A stretch of DNA of 64,000 bases from Collinsella sp. An2 (GTDB taxonomy: Bacteria; Actinomycetota; Coriobacteriia; Coriobacteriales; Coriobacteriaceae), in assembly GCF_002160065.1 (NCBI RefSeq), contig NZ_NFJW01000001.1:355254-419253 (forward strand), given 5' to 3'. A program made the translations under genes and the position numbers. Positions 8,662 through 19,723 of the stretch are shown here, in pieces (within the stretch, counting starts at the first letter, position 1; each line of letters begins with the position of its first letter). A model generated the notes under the pieces. The model did not search any database. It saw only the letters and a list, made by a program, of their open reading frames with translations, and had not been told where the DNA came from.

Positions 8662-9674
8662 TGTCGCGTCGCACGTTCTTGGCCGCAATCCTTGGTGTTT
8701 CTGGGGTAGCGCTCGGCGGCTGCGCTGCGAACGGTCGGACGGGGCATGGATTGGGTTCCCACTCCGAATCTGTATCCGAGCAGGTGCAGGTCTCGGGCTC
8801 GACTCTCATCTACGATGTTATCGACAATCCTCTGTTTGAGGACTGCGGCCGCCTGCTCTTTCCCACGACGCTCCACCCGCCGACGGAGGACATGACGCTC
8901 GACGACCTTCCCGCATGCCTGCCGTGGTACTCGGAGATCCATACGGGCACCACGGTCGATGTCGTCGGCTATCTGCTATCAGAGCGCGCGGCGGGACGGA
9001 CGGTCTTCTACGACATCTACACGGATGCCGAGAAGACAGCCGACCCATCGCTCGCCTACACGGGGCTCTTCCGCTTCGCTGCCGAGGGGGCGGGCGGCGC
9101 ACCCGCGCCGTTTGCTGTGGTAAGCGCGGGCGGAGGCTTCGCCTACGTCGCGGCCATGCACGACTCCTTCCCGCACTGCCTGCACCTGTCCCACGCCGGC
9201 ATCAACGGGTTCGCGGTCATCTACCGCCCGGATGCGCAGCTCGCCTGCGAGGACCTGGCTCGCGCCGTCTCCTTCATCTTCGAGCACGCCGACGAGCTCG
9301 GCGTGGACACGTCGGGCTATTCGCTGTGGGGCGGCTCGGCCGGTGCGCGCATGGCGGCATGGGTCGGCGGCTACGGCCCGGCTGCCTTTGGCGCGCCGGC
9401 GGCGACGCCCCGACCCGCGACGGTCATCATGCAGTACACCGGCATGAGCGAGCTGACGGGCACCGACCCCGCGACCTACGCCTGCGTGGGCGATCGCGAC
9501 GGCATCGCCAGCTGGCGCACGATGCAGGACCGCATCGACGCGCTCGGCGCGACGGGCGTGCCCACGGAGTTTCATGTTTACGAAGGCCTGAGCCACGGGT
9601 TCGGCCTGGGTATCGATACCGTGGCAGAGGGCTGGATTGACGATGCCCGCGCGTTTTGGGAGGCACAGCGATGA
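8658..9674 (+). CDS. secreted lipoprotein alpha/beta hydrolase
   Basis: A 338-residue hydrolase. The N-terminus M-M-S-R-R-T-F-L-A followed by L-G-G-C (Cys about 22) is a twin-arginine-like signal with a lipobox, so the protein is probably a lipoprotein outside the membrane. The nucleophile elbow is G-G-S-A-G (about residue 229), and the catalytic His is probably in L-S-H-G-F near residue 313. The V-S-A-G-G-G-F oxyanion segment resembles BD-FAE/esterase families. It is coupled to genes on both sides by ATGA overlaps. The substrate is unknown. Confidence 0.85.
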   Translation: MMSRRTFLAAILGVSGVALGGCAANGRTGHGLGSHSESVSEQVQVSGSTLIYDVIDNPLFEDCGRLLFPTTLHPPTEDMTLDDLPACLPWYSEIHTGTTVDVVGYLLSERAAGRTVFYDIYTDAEKTADPSLAYTGLFRFAAEGAGGAPAPFAVVSAGGGFAYVAAMHDSFPHCLHLSHAGINGFAVIYRPDAQLACEDLARAVSFIFEHADELGVDTSGYSLWGGSAGARMAAWVGGYGPAAFGAPAATPRPATVIMQYTGMSELTGTDPATYACVGDRDGIASWRTMQDRIDALGATGVPTEFHVYEGLSHGFGLGIDTVAEGWIDDARAFWEAQR

Positions 9675-10750
9675 GGATGACGAGACGTACCTTCTTTGCG
9701 ACGGCGGTCGGCGCAGCCTCCGCCCTGCTTGCCGGGTGCGACCTCGGCGCGCACGACGAGAGTCAACAAACTGACCGGGAGCGGGACTCGCTCGTTGGTG
9801 TTTCGACCGACGCCGCGCCCGACGATGTTTCCGATGATGACCTCGGAGGTGTCCGCGAGCTTGTTGACCTCGATGTTGACGAGGAGGGGCTTACGCGCCT
9901 GGACGACAGCCATGTGAGCCCCGATCCCTCCACCGTCGAGGGAACGGTGCTCGCGGCGGATGTGCGGCCGCTCGAGCGGCAGCGCTTCTTCCTCTGGGAG
10001 GAGGGGCGCGCTCCCGCGGTGACCGAGGAGGGAGCGGGCGGGAGCGACCCAGACGGATTTCGTCCCACGATAACAAGCGTCCCCGTGCCCGCGGGTACTG
10101 TGGTCAAGGGAGCCGTGCTCCTGTGCGCCGGCGGGGCTTTTATCTTCCGCGGCGATAACGCCGACTGCTACCCCACGGTAGCGGAACTTTCCCGCCGCGG
10201 CTACCAGTGCTTTGTCGTGGACTACCGCCTGCGGCCGTATTCGCAGCAGGAGGGGGCGCTCGACCTGGCGCGCGCCGTGCGCTTCGTGCGCGCGCATGCG
10301 GATGAGTACGACCTGCCCAATGAGCGCTGCATCGCCGTCGGTGGCTACTCGGCGGGCGGCATCCTGTGCGGCGAGGAACTGATCAACTGGCGGGGCGACG
10401 TGACCCCGTACGCGCTCGACCCCTCGTATGGGCCCGACGATCTCGACCGGGTGTCGGCAGATGTCGCGGCAGATGCGATGATTTACTCCTTCTACGGGCG
10501 CCTCTCGGTCGCCTCGCTCGACGCCGACCTGCTGGCGGGCGCGGACCTGCCGCCGACGTTTTACTGCTACGGTACGCGCGACCCGTTCTACGACCAGTTC
10601 GAGGAGCAGGTCTGGCTCATGGCCGACTTGGGCTACACGGTCCATGCGCGCGTACTCGAGGGCTGGCCGCACGGCTTCGGCGCACTCGGTGACTGGATTC
10701 CCGAGTTCGACGATTTCATGCAGGATGCGTTTGCGCGCGCATCGTTATAA
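9671..10750 (+). CDS. secreted lipoprotein alpha/beta hydrolase, paralogue
   Basis: A 359-residue homologue of the preceding gene. The M-T-R-R-T-F-F signal and L-A-G-C lipobox suggest export as a lipoprotein. An acidic linker of about 60 residues follows. The hydrolase core has L-L-C-A-G-G-A-F (oxyanion), the nucleophile elbow G-G-Y-S-A-G-G (about residues 224-230) and a C-terminal W-P-H-G-F with the likely catalytic His. The start ATG 9671 overlaps the upstream TGA. The tandem arrangement suggests gene duplication with different substrate ranges. Confidence 0.85.
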   Translation: MRMTRRTFFATAVGAASALLAGCDLGAHDESQQTDRERDSLVGVSTDAAPDDVSDDDLGGVRELVDLDVDEEGLTRLDDSHVSPDPSTVEGTVLAADVRPLERQRFFLWEEGRAPAVTEEGAGGSDPDGFRPTITSVPVPAGTVVKGAVLLCAGGAFIFRGDNADCYPTVAELSRRGYQCFVVDYRLRPYSQQEGALDLARAVRFVRAHADEYDLPNERCIAVGGYSAGGILCGEELINWRGDVTPYALDPSYGPDDLDRVSADVAADAMIYSFYGRLSVASLDADLLAGADLPPTFYCYGTRDPFYDQFEEQVWLMADLGYTVHARVLEGWPHGFGALGDWIPEFDDFMQDAFARASL

Positions 10751-10765
10751 CGCAAAGCTTATAAC
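10745..10765. promoter_or_regulatory. TTATAAC direct repeat, 14-bp period
   Basis: TTATAAC occurs at 10745-10751 and 10759-10765. The first copy overlaps the stop codon of the hydrolase gene. The boxes resemble those at 7101 and 18015 and lie upstream of the PTS gene. A regulatory role is only a suggestion. Confidence 0.25.
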
Positions 10766-10780
10766 CAACTCACTCTTTGA

Positions 10781-12391
<1,611 letters not shown>

Positions 12392-12410
12392 GTATCGCAT
12401 TCCCTCCCCT

Positions 12411-12443
12411 GGCGGGGTCCGTGCTTCCTTCGCGGGCCCCGCC
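12411..12443 (+). other. intercistronic hairpin, cassette A
   Basis: GGCGGGGTCC (12411-12420) pairs with GGGCCCCGCC (12434-12443), about 10 bp with one wobble, between the EIIBC and GH1 genes. There is no T-run. A similar GC-rich hairpin sits at the same junction in cassette B (46745-46787). Confidence 0.6.
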
Positions 12444-12462
12444 CCGTTGCCAGAAAGGGTGA

Positions 12463-13908
<1,446 letters not shown>

Positions 13909-13918
13909 GAGGCAAGAA

Positions 13919-14452
13919 GTGGGACTGTTTGACAGATTCAAGAAGGCGACGGGGGCGGGCGGAAGCGCGAGGCCGGCCGCCGTGGACGCGCAGACGGGGG
14001 CGGGCGTCGTCTGCGCCCCGGTCGACGGGCGCGTGGTCCCCATGGCAGAGGTGCCCGACTCGGTCTTCGCGGGCGAGGTGATGGGCCCGGGATGCGGTAT
14101 CTGGCCGACGGGGGAGACGGCGTACGCTCCCGTATCGGGGACCGTGAGCGTCACGATGGGCCATGCGGTCGGAATCACGTCGGATGACGGCGTCGAGCTC
14201 ATCGTCCATGTGGGTATCGACACGGTGGAGATGGACGGCAGGGGGTTCACCGCCTATGTCGAGAAGGGCGATCACGTCGAGGCGGGCCAGCCCATCCTGG
14301 GCTTCTCGCGCCATGCGATCGCGGACGCCGGTTACCGGGATATCGTGGTAACGGCGGTGACCAACGGCGGGAGCTTCTCGTCCGTGGAGCTTTCCGCGGA
14401 CTCCGGGTCGCAGGTCGCCGCCGGAGCCGCGGTCCTTCGTCTCGTGCGGTAG
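13919..14452 (+). CDS. PTS glucose-type EIIA (cassette A)
   Basis: A 177-residue IIA-Glc family protein passing phosphate from HPr to the EIIB of the operon. The active-site His97 is in L-I-V-H-V-G-I-D-T, and the supporting His82 is in M-G-H-A-V-G. The start is GTG 13919, 6 nt after AGGAGG, which overlaps the GH1 stop codon. The N-terminal M-G-L-F-D-x-F-K-K with its short linker is shared with the paralogue at 43802-44356. A stand-alone IIA could also serve other IIA-less permeases. Confidence 0.93.
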   Translation: MGLFDRFKKATGAGGSARPAAVDAQTGAGVVCAPVDGRVVPMAEVPDSVFAGEVMGPGCGIWPTGETAYAPVSGTVSVTMGHAVGITSDDGVELIVHVGIDTVEMDGRGFTAYVEKGDHVEAGQPILGFSRHAIADAGYRDIVVTAVTNGGSFSSVELSADSGSQVAAGAAVLRLVR

Positions 14453-14524
14453 CCCGGCGTGCCCCGGCGGGGCCGAGGGGCTGCGCCAGGCGGGTGGGCT
14501 ATCTATCCGTTAGGTGCCCGCTTG

Positions 14525-14580
14525 GCGCATACCGGCATGCAGAGCGCGCATACCGGAGGGATCGGACGGCCCCTTATACT
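14525..14580 (+). promoter_or_regulatory. direct-repeat operator plus -10 box upstream of the SDR gene
   Basis: GCGCATACCGG occurs twice (14525-14535 and 14546-14556), 21 bp apart, or two helical turns. TATACT follows at 14575-14580. The repeats occupy the -35 region, so an activator is likely. The regulator is unknown. Confidence 0.5.
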
Positions 14581-14649
14581 GGTAGACGAAACGGGGGCGG
14601 CCTTTTTGGCGGCCGCGTCCCCTCGCGCTCGCTCTACGGGAGGATGCAG

Positions 14650-14700
14650 ATGACGAGTCAGCACGGACGCTTCATACGGGAGGATTTCGGTCACACGTAA
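14650..14700 (+). CDS. possible 16-residue leader peptide
   Basis: ATG 14650 to TAA 14700 encodes a 16-residue peptide behind a GGGAGGATGCAG-type ribosome-binding site. It lies within the long leader (about 220 nt) between the TATACT box and the SDR start. There is no recognisable regulatory codon run. It could be a translated leader or chance. Confidence 0.25.
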   Translation: MTSQHGRFIREDFGHT

Positions 14701-14808
14701 TCCCGCCTTTGCATGGATGAGGACAATGGAAGGGCACGCAGGCATATGGGCGCGCAGGCCGCGGGCACAGATCGCGTGCGACGGGCACGCATGCAAGGGA
14801 GCGATAAC

Positions 14809-15549
14809 ATGCAGAACGTAGACGGCAAGGTCGTAATCATCACCGGCGCGAGCTCGGGCATCGGCGCAGAGACCGCGCGCGTGCTCGCGGCGAACGGCGC
14901 CAAGGTTGTGCTGTCCGCCCGGCGCGAGGAGCGCCTGAAGGCGCTTGCCGGGGAGCTGGGGAGCGATCACGCGGCGTATCTTGCCTCCGACGTGACCGCG
15001 CTTAAGGACATGCAGGCGGTCGCGGCGCTCGCACAGGAGCGCTTTGGCAAGGTCGACGCGCTCTTCGCCAACGCGGGCATCATGCCGGGCGGCAACATGA
15101 GCGAGCTCGACGTGACCGGTTGGATGAACATGGTCGACATCAACATTAAGGGCGTGCTCAACGCCATGGCGGCGGTGCTGCCGGTCTTTCTCGAGCAGAG
15201 GCGCGGACATATCGTCGTGACGTCCTCGTGCGCGGGGACCCGCTCGGTGCCGGGCAACGCCGTGTACTGTGGCACGAAGCACTTCGTCCGCGCGATGCTC
15301 GATTCGTTTCGCCAGGAGGCGGTGGCCGAGCAGTCCGGCATCCGCACCACGACGATCTATCCCGGGGCCATCAAGACGGAGCTGCTGAACACCGTCGCCC
15401 CGTCCGAGACCAAGACGATGGTCGAGCAGTTCTACGAGAACGTCGGGCTCGAACCGGATGCGATCGCCAACGCGGTGCTCTACGTCCTCTCGCAGCCGGA
15501 CAACGTGGACGTGTGCGACCTGGTGGTGCGCCCGAGCATGGAGGCGTAG
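14809..15549 (+). CDS. short-chain dehydrogenase/reductase (YdfG-like)
   Basis: A 246-residue classical SDR. The cofactor motif T-G-A-S-S-G-I-G is at residues about 13-20, N-A-G at about 87-89, and the catalytic Ser, Tyr and Lys are in S-S-C-A-G...Y-C-G-T-K. An Arg in the second-strand motif (S-A-R-R) favours NADP(H). The start is ATG 14809 after AAGGGAG. It resembles serine/3-hydroxy-acid dehydrogenases of the YdfG group, but the substrate is uncertain. It is single, behind its own direct-repeat operator. Confidence 0.9.
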   Translation: MQNVDGKVVIITGASSGIGAETARVLAANGAKVVLSARREERLKALAGELGSDHAAYLASDVTALKDMQAVAALAQERFGKVDALFANAGIMPGGNMSELDVTGWMNMVDINIKGVLNAMAAVLPVFLEQRRGHIVVTSSCAGTRSVPGNAVYCGTKHFVRAMLDSFRQEAVAEQSGIRTTTIYPGAIKTELLNTVAPSETKTMVEQFYENVGLEPDAIANAVLYVLSQPDNVDVCDLVVRPSMEA

Positions 15550-15827
15550 AGGTTCACCTGGAGAAAGACCGGTCGAATCATTCCGAGCCCGGTACCGACG
15601 TGCTGGGCTCTTGTTGCCTGAGGGCGCATCGGCGCAGCGCCGCCGCCCCTTCTCGCCTTCCGCTGCATCCACCCCGCCGCTGCGTCCCCGGGCGCGGAAG
15701 CCGATAATCAGCGTTTCCCTCAGCGAGCGGCGTTCCCCTTGACGTCTGGTTTGCCCGGCCGGACGGGTCCGGGCGCAACGGTGCTCCCCGTTGACGATCG
15801 CGAGAAGCCTGCGCTGCGCCATTGCGG

Positions 15828-16514
15828 CTATGCGTGAGCCCTGCTCTTGCGGCCGACGGCTTGCGCCGCGCGCATGGCCAGCGAGCCGAGCAACGCGAAC
15901 AGCGCCATCACGGCGGCGTGTTCAAACAGGTAGATGGGAAGTGGCACAGTGGCGGGCAGCACGAAGGGCATGCGGAGCAGTATGTAGTCCAGAATGTGCA
16001 GCGCCGTAAATTCGTAGATGCCGCCGCAGGCGAGCAGCATCCATAGTATCGACGAGGGCGCTACGCGCGAGCGGGCGCCCTTCTTCCTTTTGAGCGGGAA
16101 CGGCATGTGAAACCCTGCGTGAAATGGCATGATGAGCAAGGCGAGGTACGAGACGCTCAGGTGCGCAGCACGGGCAACGGAGTCCAAGCCGCGCGAAACG
16201 GGCAAGATGCCCGAGAGCACCAGACCGCTTAAGCCAAGGATGATCATCAATGCTGCCGATGCGCATGCGCCGGCAGCAAGAAGGAACCGCGTCGGGTTCA
16301 TGCGCCCGCGCCCCAGTGCCCGCGCCCCCTTGGCATTGAGAGCAAGGTGCGCAATCGCGCATGCCACCATGGCGAGTCCAAGCAGCGCGTGCAGGTCGTC
16401 GGGGAGCAGCTGATAGCACATTTGCAGCGCAAGAAGTGCGGCAAGCGTCTGATCGAGCGCCCGCCGCACCATGCGTCGCCGGGTTGTTTGATTCTTGGTC
16501 ACGTGAAGAGCCAC
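15828..16514 (-). CDS. DUF4405-like membrane protein
   Basis: A 228-residue membrane protein with about five hydrophobic helices and several His residues within or next to helices (A-H-L-A-L-N; A-H-L-S-V-S-Y-L; F-H-A-G-F-H). This pattern suggests a haem-binding cytochrome-b-like four-helix core, as in DUF4405 proteins. It is the last gene of a leftward operon behind a hydrolase and a lipoprotein flavodoxin, and overlaps the hydrolase by 16 bp. The start is GTG 16514; ATG 16472 is an alternative. A role in electron transfer across the membrane is an inference. Confidence 0.75.
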   Translation of the reverse strand: MALHVTKNQTTRRRMVRRALDQTLAALLALQMCYQLLPDDLHALLGLAMVACAIAHLALNAKGARALGRGRMNPTRFLLAAGACASAALMIILGLSGLVLSGILPVSRGLDSVARAAHLSVSYLALLIMPFHAGFHMPFPLKRKKGARSRVAPSSILWMLLACGGIYEFTALHILDYILLRMPFVLPATVPLPIYLFEHAAVMALFALLGSLAMRAAQAVGRKSRAHA

Positions 16515-17242
16515 CCCATGATTTCCTCGTCATGCGCGAACAGGTATCCGCCCGCCCCGTGCTGGCCGGCGTCTTCGCTGAAGCCGTGCTCGACAAAGTA
16601 GCTCGTCGGCTTCACGTCGAGTGTTACGAGCTCGTCGATGCGGCTCTCGCTGAGCCCGCGGGTTCGATAGGCTTCTCTCATCTGTTCGGCCGCCTCGCGC
16701 GCCGGCTCGGGGCCGTAATATTCGTCGTGCTCGCCGATGGCCATATACACCGGGACCTCGGCCGCTGCGAGTACAGCGATGTCACCGTCCCAGCGCGATA
16801 TGGTGTGGAGCGCGCGGCGGTAGAGGTCGGGCCGCATGCCCAGCACGAGCGAGATGGTCTCCCCGCCGCCCGAACAGCCGGAGAGATAGACGTGCGACCG
16901 GTCGATGCGATAGGCGGTAAGCGCCCATTCGGTGAGCGCGATAACATCGGCGGCGGACTGCTCGCCCCAATCATCGAGCTGCGGGGACAGTACGATCATG
17001 TCCGGGACGTAGCCGTTGGCCACGAACGGGTAGTCCTCCTGGAGGTTCGCGCCCACGCCCTGGAAGTAGAGACCCTCCCAGCCGGGACAGGAGACGTAGA
17101 GGGCGAACGCCGTCCGTCCGTCGTAGGTATTGGGAACGTGGGAGGAGAAGTGGAGGGTCCGCCCGTCGGGAGTCGTCAGCGCGTTGTCCACCACGAATCC
17201 GCGGTCAACCTGCGATCCCGCGGTCAGCGTGTAGCCCGCCAC
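16499..17242 (-). CDS. alpha/beta hydrolase (esterase), in frame after the flavodoxin stop
   Basis: A 247-residue alpha/beta hydrolase. The nucleophile elbow is S-G-C-S-G-G-G-E (about 122-129) and an acid is likely in I-G-E-H-D-E (about 172-177). It lacks its own signal peptide. The only plausible start (GTG 17242) is 18 nt after the flavodoxin TGA, in the same reading frame, and has no convincing ribosome-binding site. It may be translated by reinitiation, or be the second half of a flavodoxin-hydrolase fusion split by the TGA. It overlaps the next gene by 16 bp. Confidence 0.75.
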   Translation of the reverse strand: MAGYTLTAGSQVDRGFVVDNALTTPDGRTLHFSSHVPNTYDGRTAFALYVSCPGWEGLYFQGVGANLQEDYPFVANGYVPDMIVLSPQLDDWGEQSAADVIALTEWALTAYRIDRSHVYLSGCSGGGETISLVLGMRPDLYRRALHTISRWDGDIAVLAAAEVPVYMAIGEHDEYYGPEPAREAAEQMREAYRTRGLSESRIDELVTLDVKPTSYFVEHGFSEDAGQHGAGGYLFAHDEEIMGWLFT

Positions 17243-17260
17243 CGCACGCGGCTCGTCAGT

Positions 17261-17920
17261 TCAAGACAGGCCTGCCGCCCAGCTGCGCACCTCGTCTTCG
17301 TCGGCGTTCTGCGAGAAGCGCCGGCCCTCCTGCCAGTCGCCGGAGCCCGCTGCCTCGGCAAGCAAATCGCCGCTTTGCCCCAAGCCAGAGCTCGCGGACG
17401 TGCAGAACGGGATAACCGTCTTGCCGTCCCAGTCGTTGCCCGTGATGAAGTTGTTGACGGGCCATGCGGCGATGCCCCACCAGATGGGGTAGCCTACGAG
17501 CACCGTATCGTAGCCGTCCCAGCCGTCGGGCGTGACCTGGGTGAGCTCCACGTCGCGCAGACTTTCATCCTCGTGCTCGCGCGTGACGCGGCTGCTGTCG
17601 TCGGTCCAGTTGAGGTCGTCGTCGGAGTAGGGCTCCGCGGGCATGATTTCAAAGAGGTCAGTCCCCAATTCGTCGGCGATTACTTGCGCCACGGCCTCGG
17701 TGTGCCCCTGCGCCGAGTAGTAGGCAACCAGGACATTGCCATTCGCTGATGTGACAGATGAGGTGCCGCTGCTACTGGTAGTGGGTTGGCTGTTTCCTGC
17801 CTGCTGATCGTTCTCGGCTCCGCTTGGGTTGTTGTTGGCGTCACAGCCTGCCAACGCTCCCGCAAAAAGTGCCGCCCCTGCAAGGAATCCTCGCCTGCTC
17901 ATTACGCTGCTTTCACGCAT
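17261..17920 (-). CDS. lipoprotein flavodoxin
   Basis: A 219-residue protein. The N-terminal M-S-R-R-G-F-L-A-G (twin-arginine-like) and L-A-G-C-D lipobox predict an exported lipoprotein. A Ser/Thr/Asn-rich linker (about 28-60) precedes a flavodoxin domain with Y-Y-S-A-Q-G-H-T in the FMN phosphate loop and V-G-Y-P-I-W-W-G in the isoalloxazine loop. The start is ATG 17920, 6 nt after AGGAGG. It is divergent from a LysR regulator and followed by a hydrolase and a DUF4405-like membrane protein, suggesting an extracytoplasmic redox unit. Confidence 0.9.
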   Translation of the reverse strand: MRESSVMSRRGFLAGAALFAGALAGCDANNNPSGAENDQQAGNSQPTTSSSGTSSVTSANGNVLVAYYSAQGHTEAVAQVIADELGTDLFEIMPAEPYSDDDLNWTDDSSRVTREHEDESLRDVELTQVTPDGWDGYDTVLVGYPIWWGIAAWPVNNFITGNDWDGKTVIPFCTSASSGLGQSGDLLAEAAGSGDWQEGRRFSQNADEDEVRSWAAGLS

Positions 17921-18014
17921 GATGATCCTCCTGTCATGTTGACTGTTTTTACAGGTATCCACGTTTCATGCTATGGACGACCGCAACGCAGGGGAAGTTT
18001 TCGTTGGAGTAGAC

Positions 18015-18030
18015 GTTATAACTTTGGGGT
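18015..18030. promoter_or_regulatory. candidate LysR site in the flavodoxin/LysR intergenic region
   Basis: GTTATAACTTTGGGGT at 18015-18030 shares TATAAC-N3-GGGGT with the intergenic region at 7102-7115. It sits between the divergent flavodoxin and LysR genes, where LysR proteins normally bind. Confidence 0.4.
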
Positions 18031-18062
18031 ACATACCGGCAGAGCGCACGAGAGAGGAAGCC

Positions 18063-18956
18063 ATGTACAATCCGCAGCTTGACACCTTTATTCGCGTGGC
18101 GGAAGCTGGCAGCTTCTCCAAGGCTGCGCAGGAATCGTTCATCACGCCGACAGCCGTCATCAAGCAGATGAACCTTTTGGAGTCGCGCCTGGGTCTCACG
18201 CTGTTTCACCGTTCTCACCAGGGTCTCACGCTCACCAAGGCGGGGGAGAGTCTGCTCGCCGACGCGCGTCATATCGTTCAGTACTCTCAGGAGTCCGTCG
18301 CCCGCGCCCGCATGGCGGAGCGTGCCGAGAAGCGCATCGTGCGTGTAGGCGTGTCTCTTATGACGCCGGTGGCTCCGCTTACCGAGCTGTGGAATCGGGT
18401 GCGCGAGCTCTGCCCGGGCATGAGCATGCAGGTGGTCACCTTCGAGAACGGTCCCGAGACAGCGCGCCTGCTCGCTACGCTCGGGCGAGACATCGACGTT
18501 GTGCTCGGCGTGTTTGATGACAACTACCTTGAGGAGCATTGCTGCGAGGGCCTGGTGCTTGCCCGCAAGCCCCTGTGGTGTGCCGTGCCGGCTGAAAGCG
18601 ACTTGGCCGACCGCGACGTCATTCCACTCGATGCGCTGCGTGGGCATGCGCTGTTGCTGAGCCAGCGCGGCTGGAACGAAGATATCGACAGGCTGCGAGC
18701 AACCATTCGCACTGACTATCCTGACATTACCCTCATCGACTTTCCCCAGTACACCGCCGAGGTGTTCAACCGTGCCGCAAACGAGGGGCTTGCTTTGGCG
18801 ACGCTGCCCATCTGGCGCGACGTTCACCCGCTGCTGCGCACCATTCCAACCGACTGGGGATGCGAGGTCTCCTACGGCCTCCTGCACAGTCCCAGCCCTT
18901 CTGATCACGTTGCGGAGTTTCTTGCCGCTGTTGATTCGATTCGCAAGAGTGCGTGA
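18063..18956 (+). CDS. LysR-family transcriptional regulator
   Basis: A 297-residue LysR regulator. The N-terminal winged helix-turn-helix (A-E-x-G-S-F-S-K-A-A-Q-E-S-F-I-T-P-T-A-V, residues about 13-33) is followed by a linker helix and a periplasmic-binding-like effector domain (about 92-295). The start is ATG 18063 after AGAGAGGAAG. It is divergent from the flavodoxin operon and probably controls it and itself. The effector is unknown; redox signals are plausible from context. Confidence 0.93.
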   Translation: MYNPQLDTFIRVAEAGSFSKAAQESFITPTAVIKQMNLLESRLGLTLFHRSHQGLTLTKAGESLLADARHIVQYSQESVARARMAERAEKRIVRVGVSLMTPVAPLTELWNRVRELCPGMSMQVVTFENGPETARLLATLGRDIDVVLGVFDDNYLEEHCCEGLVLARKPLWCAVPAESDLADRDVIPLDALRGHALLLSQRGWNEDIDRLRATIRTDYPDITLIDFPQYTAEVFNRAANEGLALATLPIWRDVHPLLRTIPTDWGCEVSYGLLHSPSPSDHVAEFLAAVDSIRKSA

Positions 18957-18964
18957 ATCGCTTA

Positions 18965-18995
18965 ACGTGAAATTTCCTCTGGCCCCGTTTCATGT
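18965..18995. repeat. dispersed repeat family 2, copy 2
   Basis: ACGTGAAA (18965-18972) and TTTCATGT (18988-18995) flank a CCTCTGGCCCC core like that at 4914-4944. The copy lies just upstream of the toxin-antitoxin promoter. Confidence 0.5.
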
Positions 18996-19021
18996 TGGTG
19001 TGTCGCGGATGGGTATATTTA

Positions 19022-19039
19022 TATAATGCGTTCACGCAT
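19022..19039 (+). promoter_or_regulatory. toxin-antitoxin promoter with autoregulatory palindrome
   Basis: A perfect -10 box TATAAT (19022-19027) overlaps the palindrome ATGCG-TTCA-CGCAT (19026-19039). Phd/YefM antitoxins normally repress their own operon by binding such palindromes over the -10 region. Confidence 0.6.
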
Positions 19040-19055
19040 GCATAAGGAGGGCATC

Positions 19056-19397
19056 ATGGCACAGGCAGCGAGCAGCGTTCTTGATTACATCGTTCCCGCA
19101 AGCGACCTCAACCACGGGAAAGCGGCGCAGATCATCAACCGAGTTCAGGTGGGAAGCCCTGTCATCATCGTGAAGCGGAGCGTCCCCACGGCGGTGGTCA
19201 TCACGCCCGAGGAATATCGCGAATACGAGCGTCTGCGCGAAGCGCGGGAGGACGCGGCCGATCTTGCCCTGGCGGAGGAGCGTCTCGCGCGGTGGAACGG
19301 CGATACGAGCAAGCTCAAAACGCATGAGGAGCTCATGGAAGAGCTGGGCATTTCGCAGGAGGAAGTCGATGCGATGCCGGAGGTCGAGTTCGAATGA
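19056..19397 (+). CDS. Phd/YefM-type antitoxin
   Basis: A 113-residue protein. The N-terminal half (V-x-x-S-D-L-N-H-G-K-A-A-Q-I-I-N-R-V, then P-V-I-I-V-K-R-S-V-P-T-A-V-V-I-T-P-E-E-Y) is the Phd/YefM DNA-binding fold. The acidic C-terminal half should wrap around the toxin. The start is ATG 19056 behind AAGGAGG. It overlaps the toxin gene by 4 bp. It neutralises the RelE-like toxin and probably autoregulates through the palindrome at 19026-19039. Confidence 0.9.
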   Translation: MAQAASSVLDYIVPASDLNHGKAAQIINRVQVGSPVIIVKRSVPTAVVITPEEYREYERLREAREDAADLALAEERLARWNGDTSKLKTHEELMEELGISQEEVDAMPEVEFE

Positions 19398-19723
19398 GCT
19401 GGCAGGTAACGTACACTCCTGAGGCGGCGAAGGACGTTGCTCGCCTCGATGGGTCCCAGCAAAAAGAATATGCAAAGGCCATCAACAAGGTCAGCCAGAA
19501 TCCGCTTCCGCAGCAAGAGGGCGGGTATGGTAAACCGCTTGGAAATAAGGGTGGCCGAAACCTTACCGGCCTGTTCAAGGTGAAGCTGCGCGGCGCGGGG
19601 ATCCGCATCGTCTATGCGCTCGAGCGACGTGACGAAGAGATGGTTATCGTGGTTGTTGGCGCCCGCGCCGATGATGAGGTCTACGACATCGCCCTCGAGC
19701 GCTGGGAGCGCTATTCAAGCTAG
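19394..19723 (+). CDS. RelE/ParE-family toxin
   Basis: A 109-residue basic RelE-like protein (Y-T-P-E-A-A-K-D-V-A-R-L-D at the N-terminus; L-F-K-V-K-L-R-G-A-G-I-R-I-V-Y in the core; V-V-V-G-A-R-A-D-D-E-V-Y near the end). RelE toxins cleave mRNA in the ribosomal A site, while ParE relatives act on gyrase. The F-K-V-K-L-R...R-I-V-Y core favours a RelE-type mRNase. Translation is coupled to the antitoxin through the ATGA overlap. Confidence 0.88.
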   Translation: MSWQVTYTPEAAKDVARLDGSQQKEYAKAINKVSQNPLPQQEGGYGKPLGNKGGRNLTGLFKVKLRGAGIRIVYALERRDEEMVIVVVGARADDEVYDIALERWERYSS

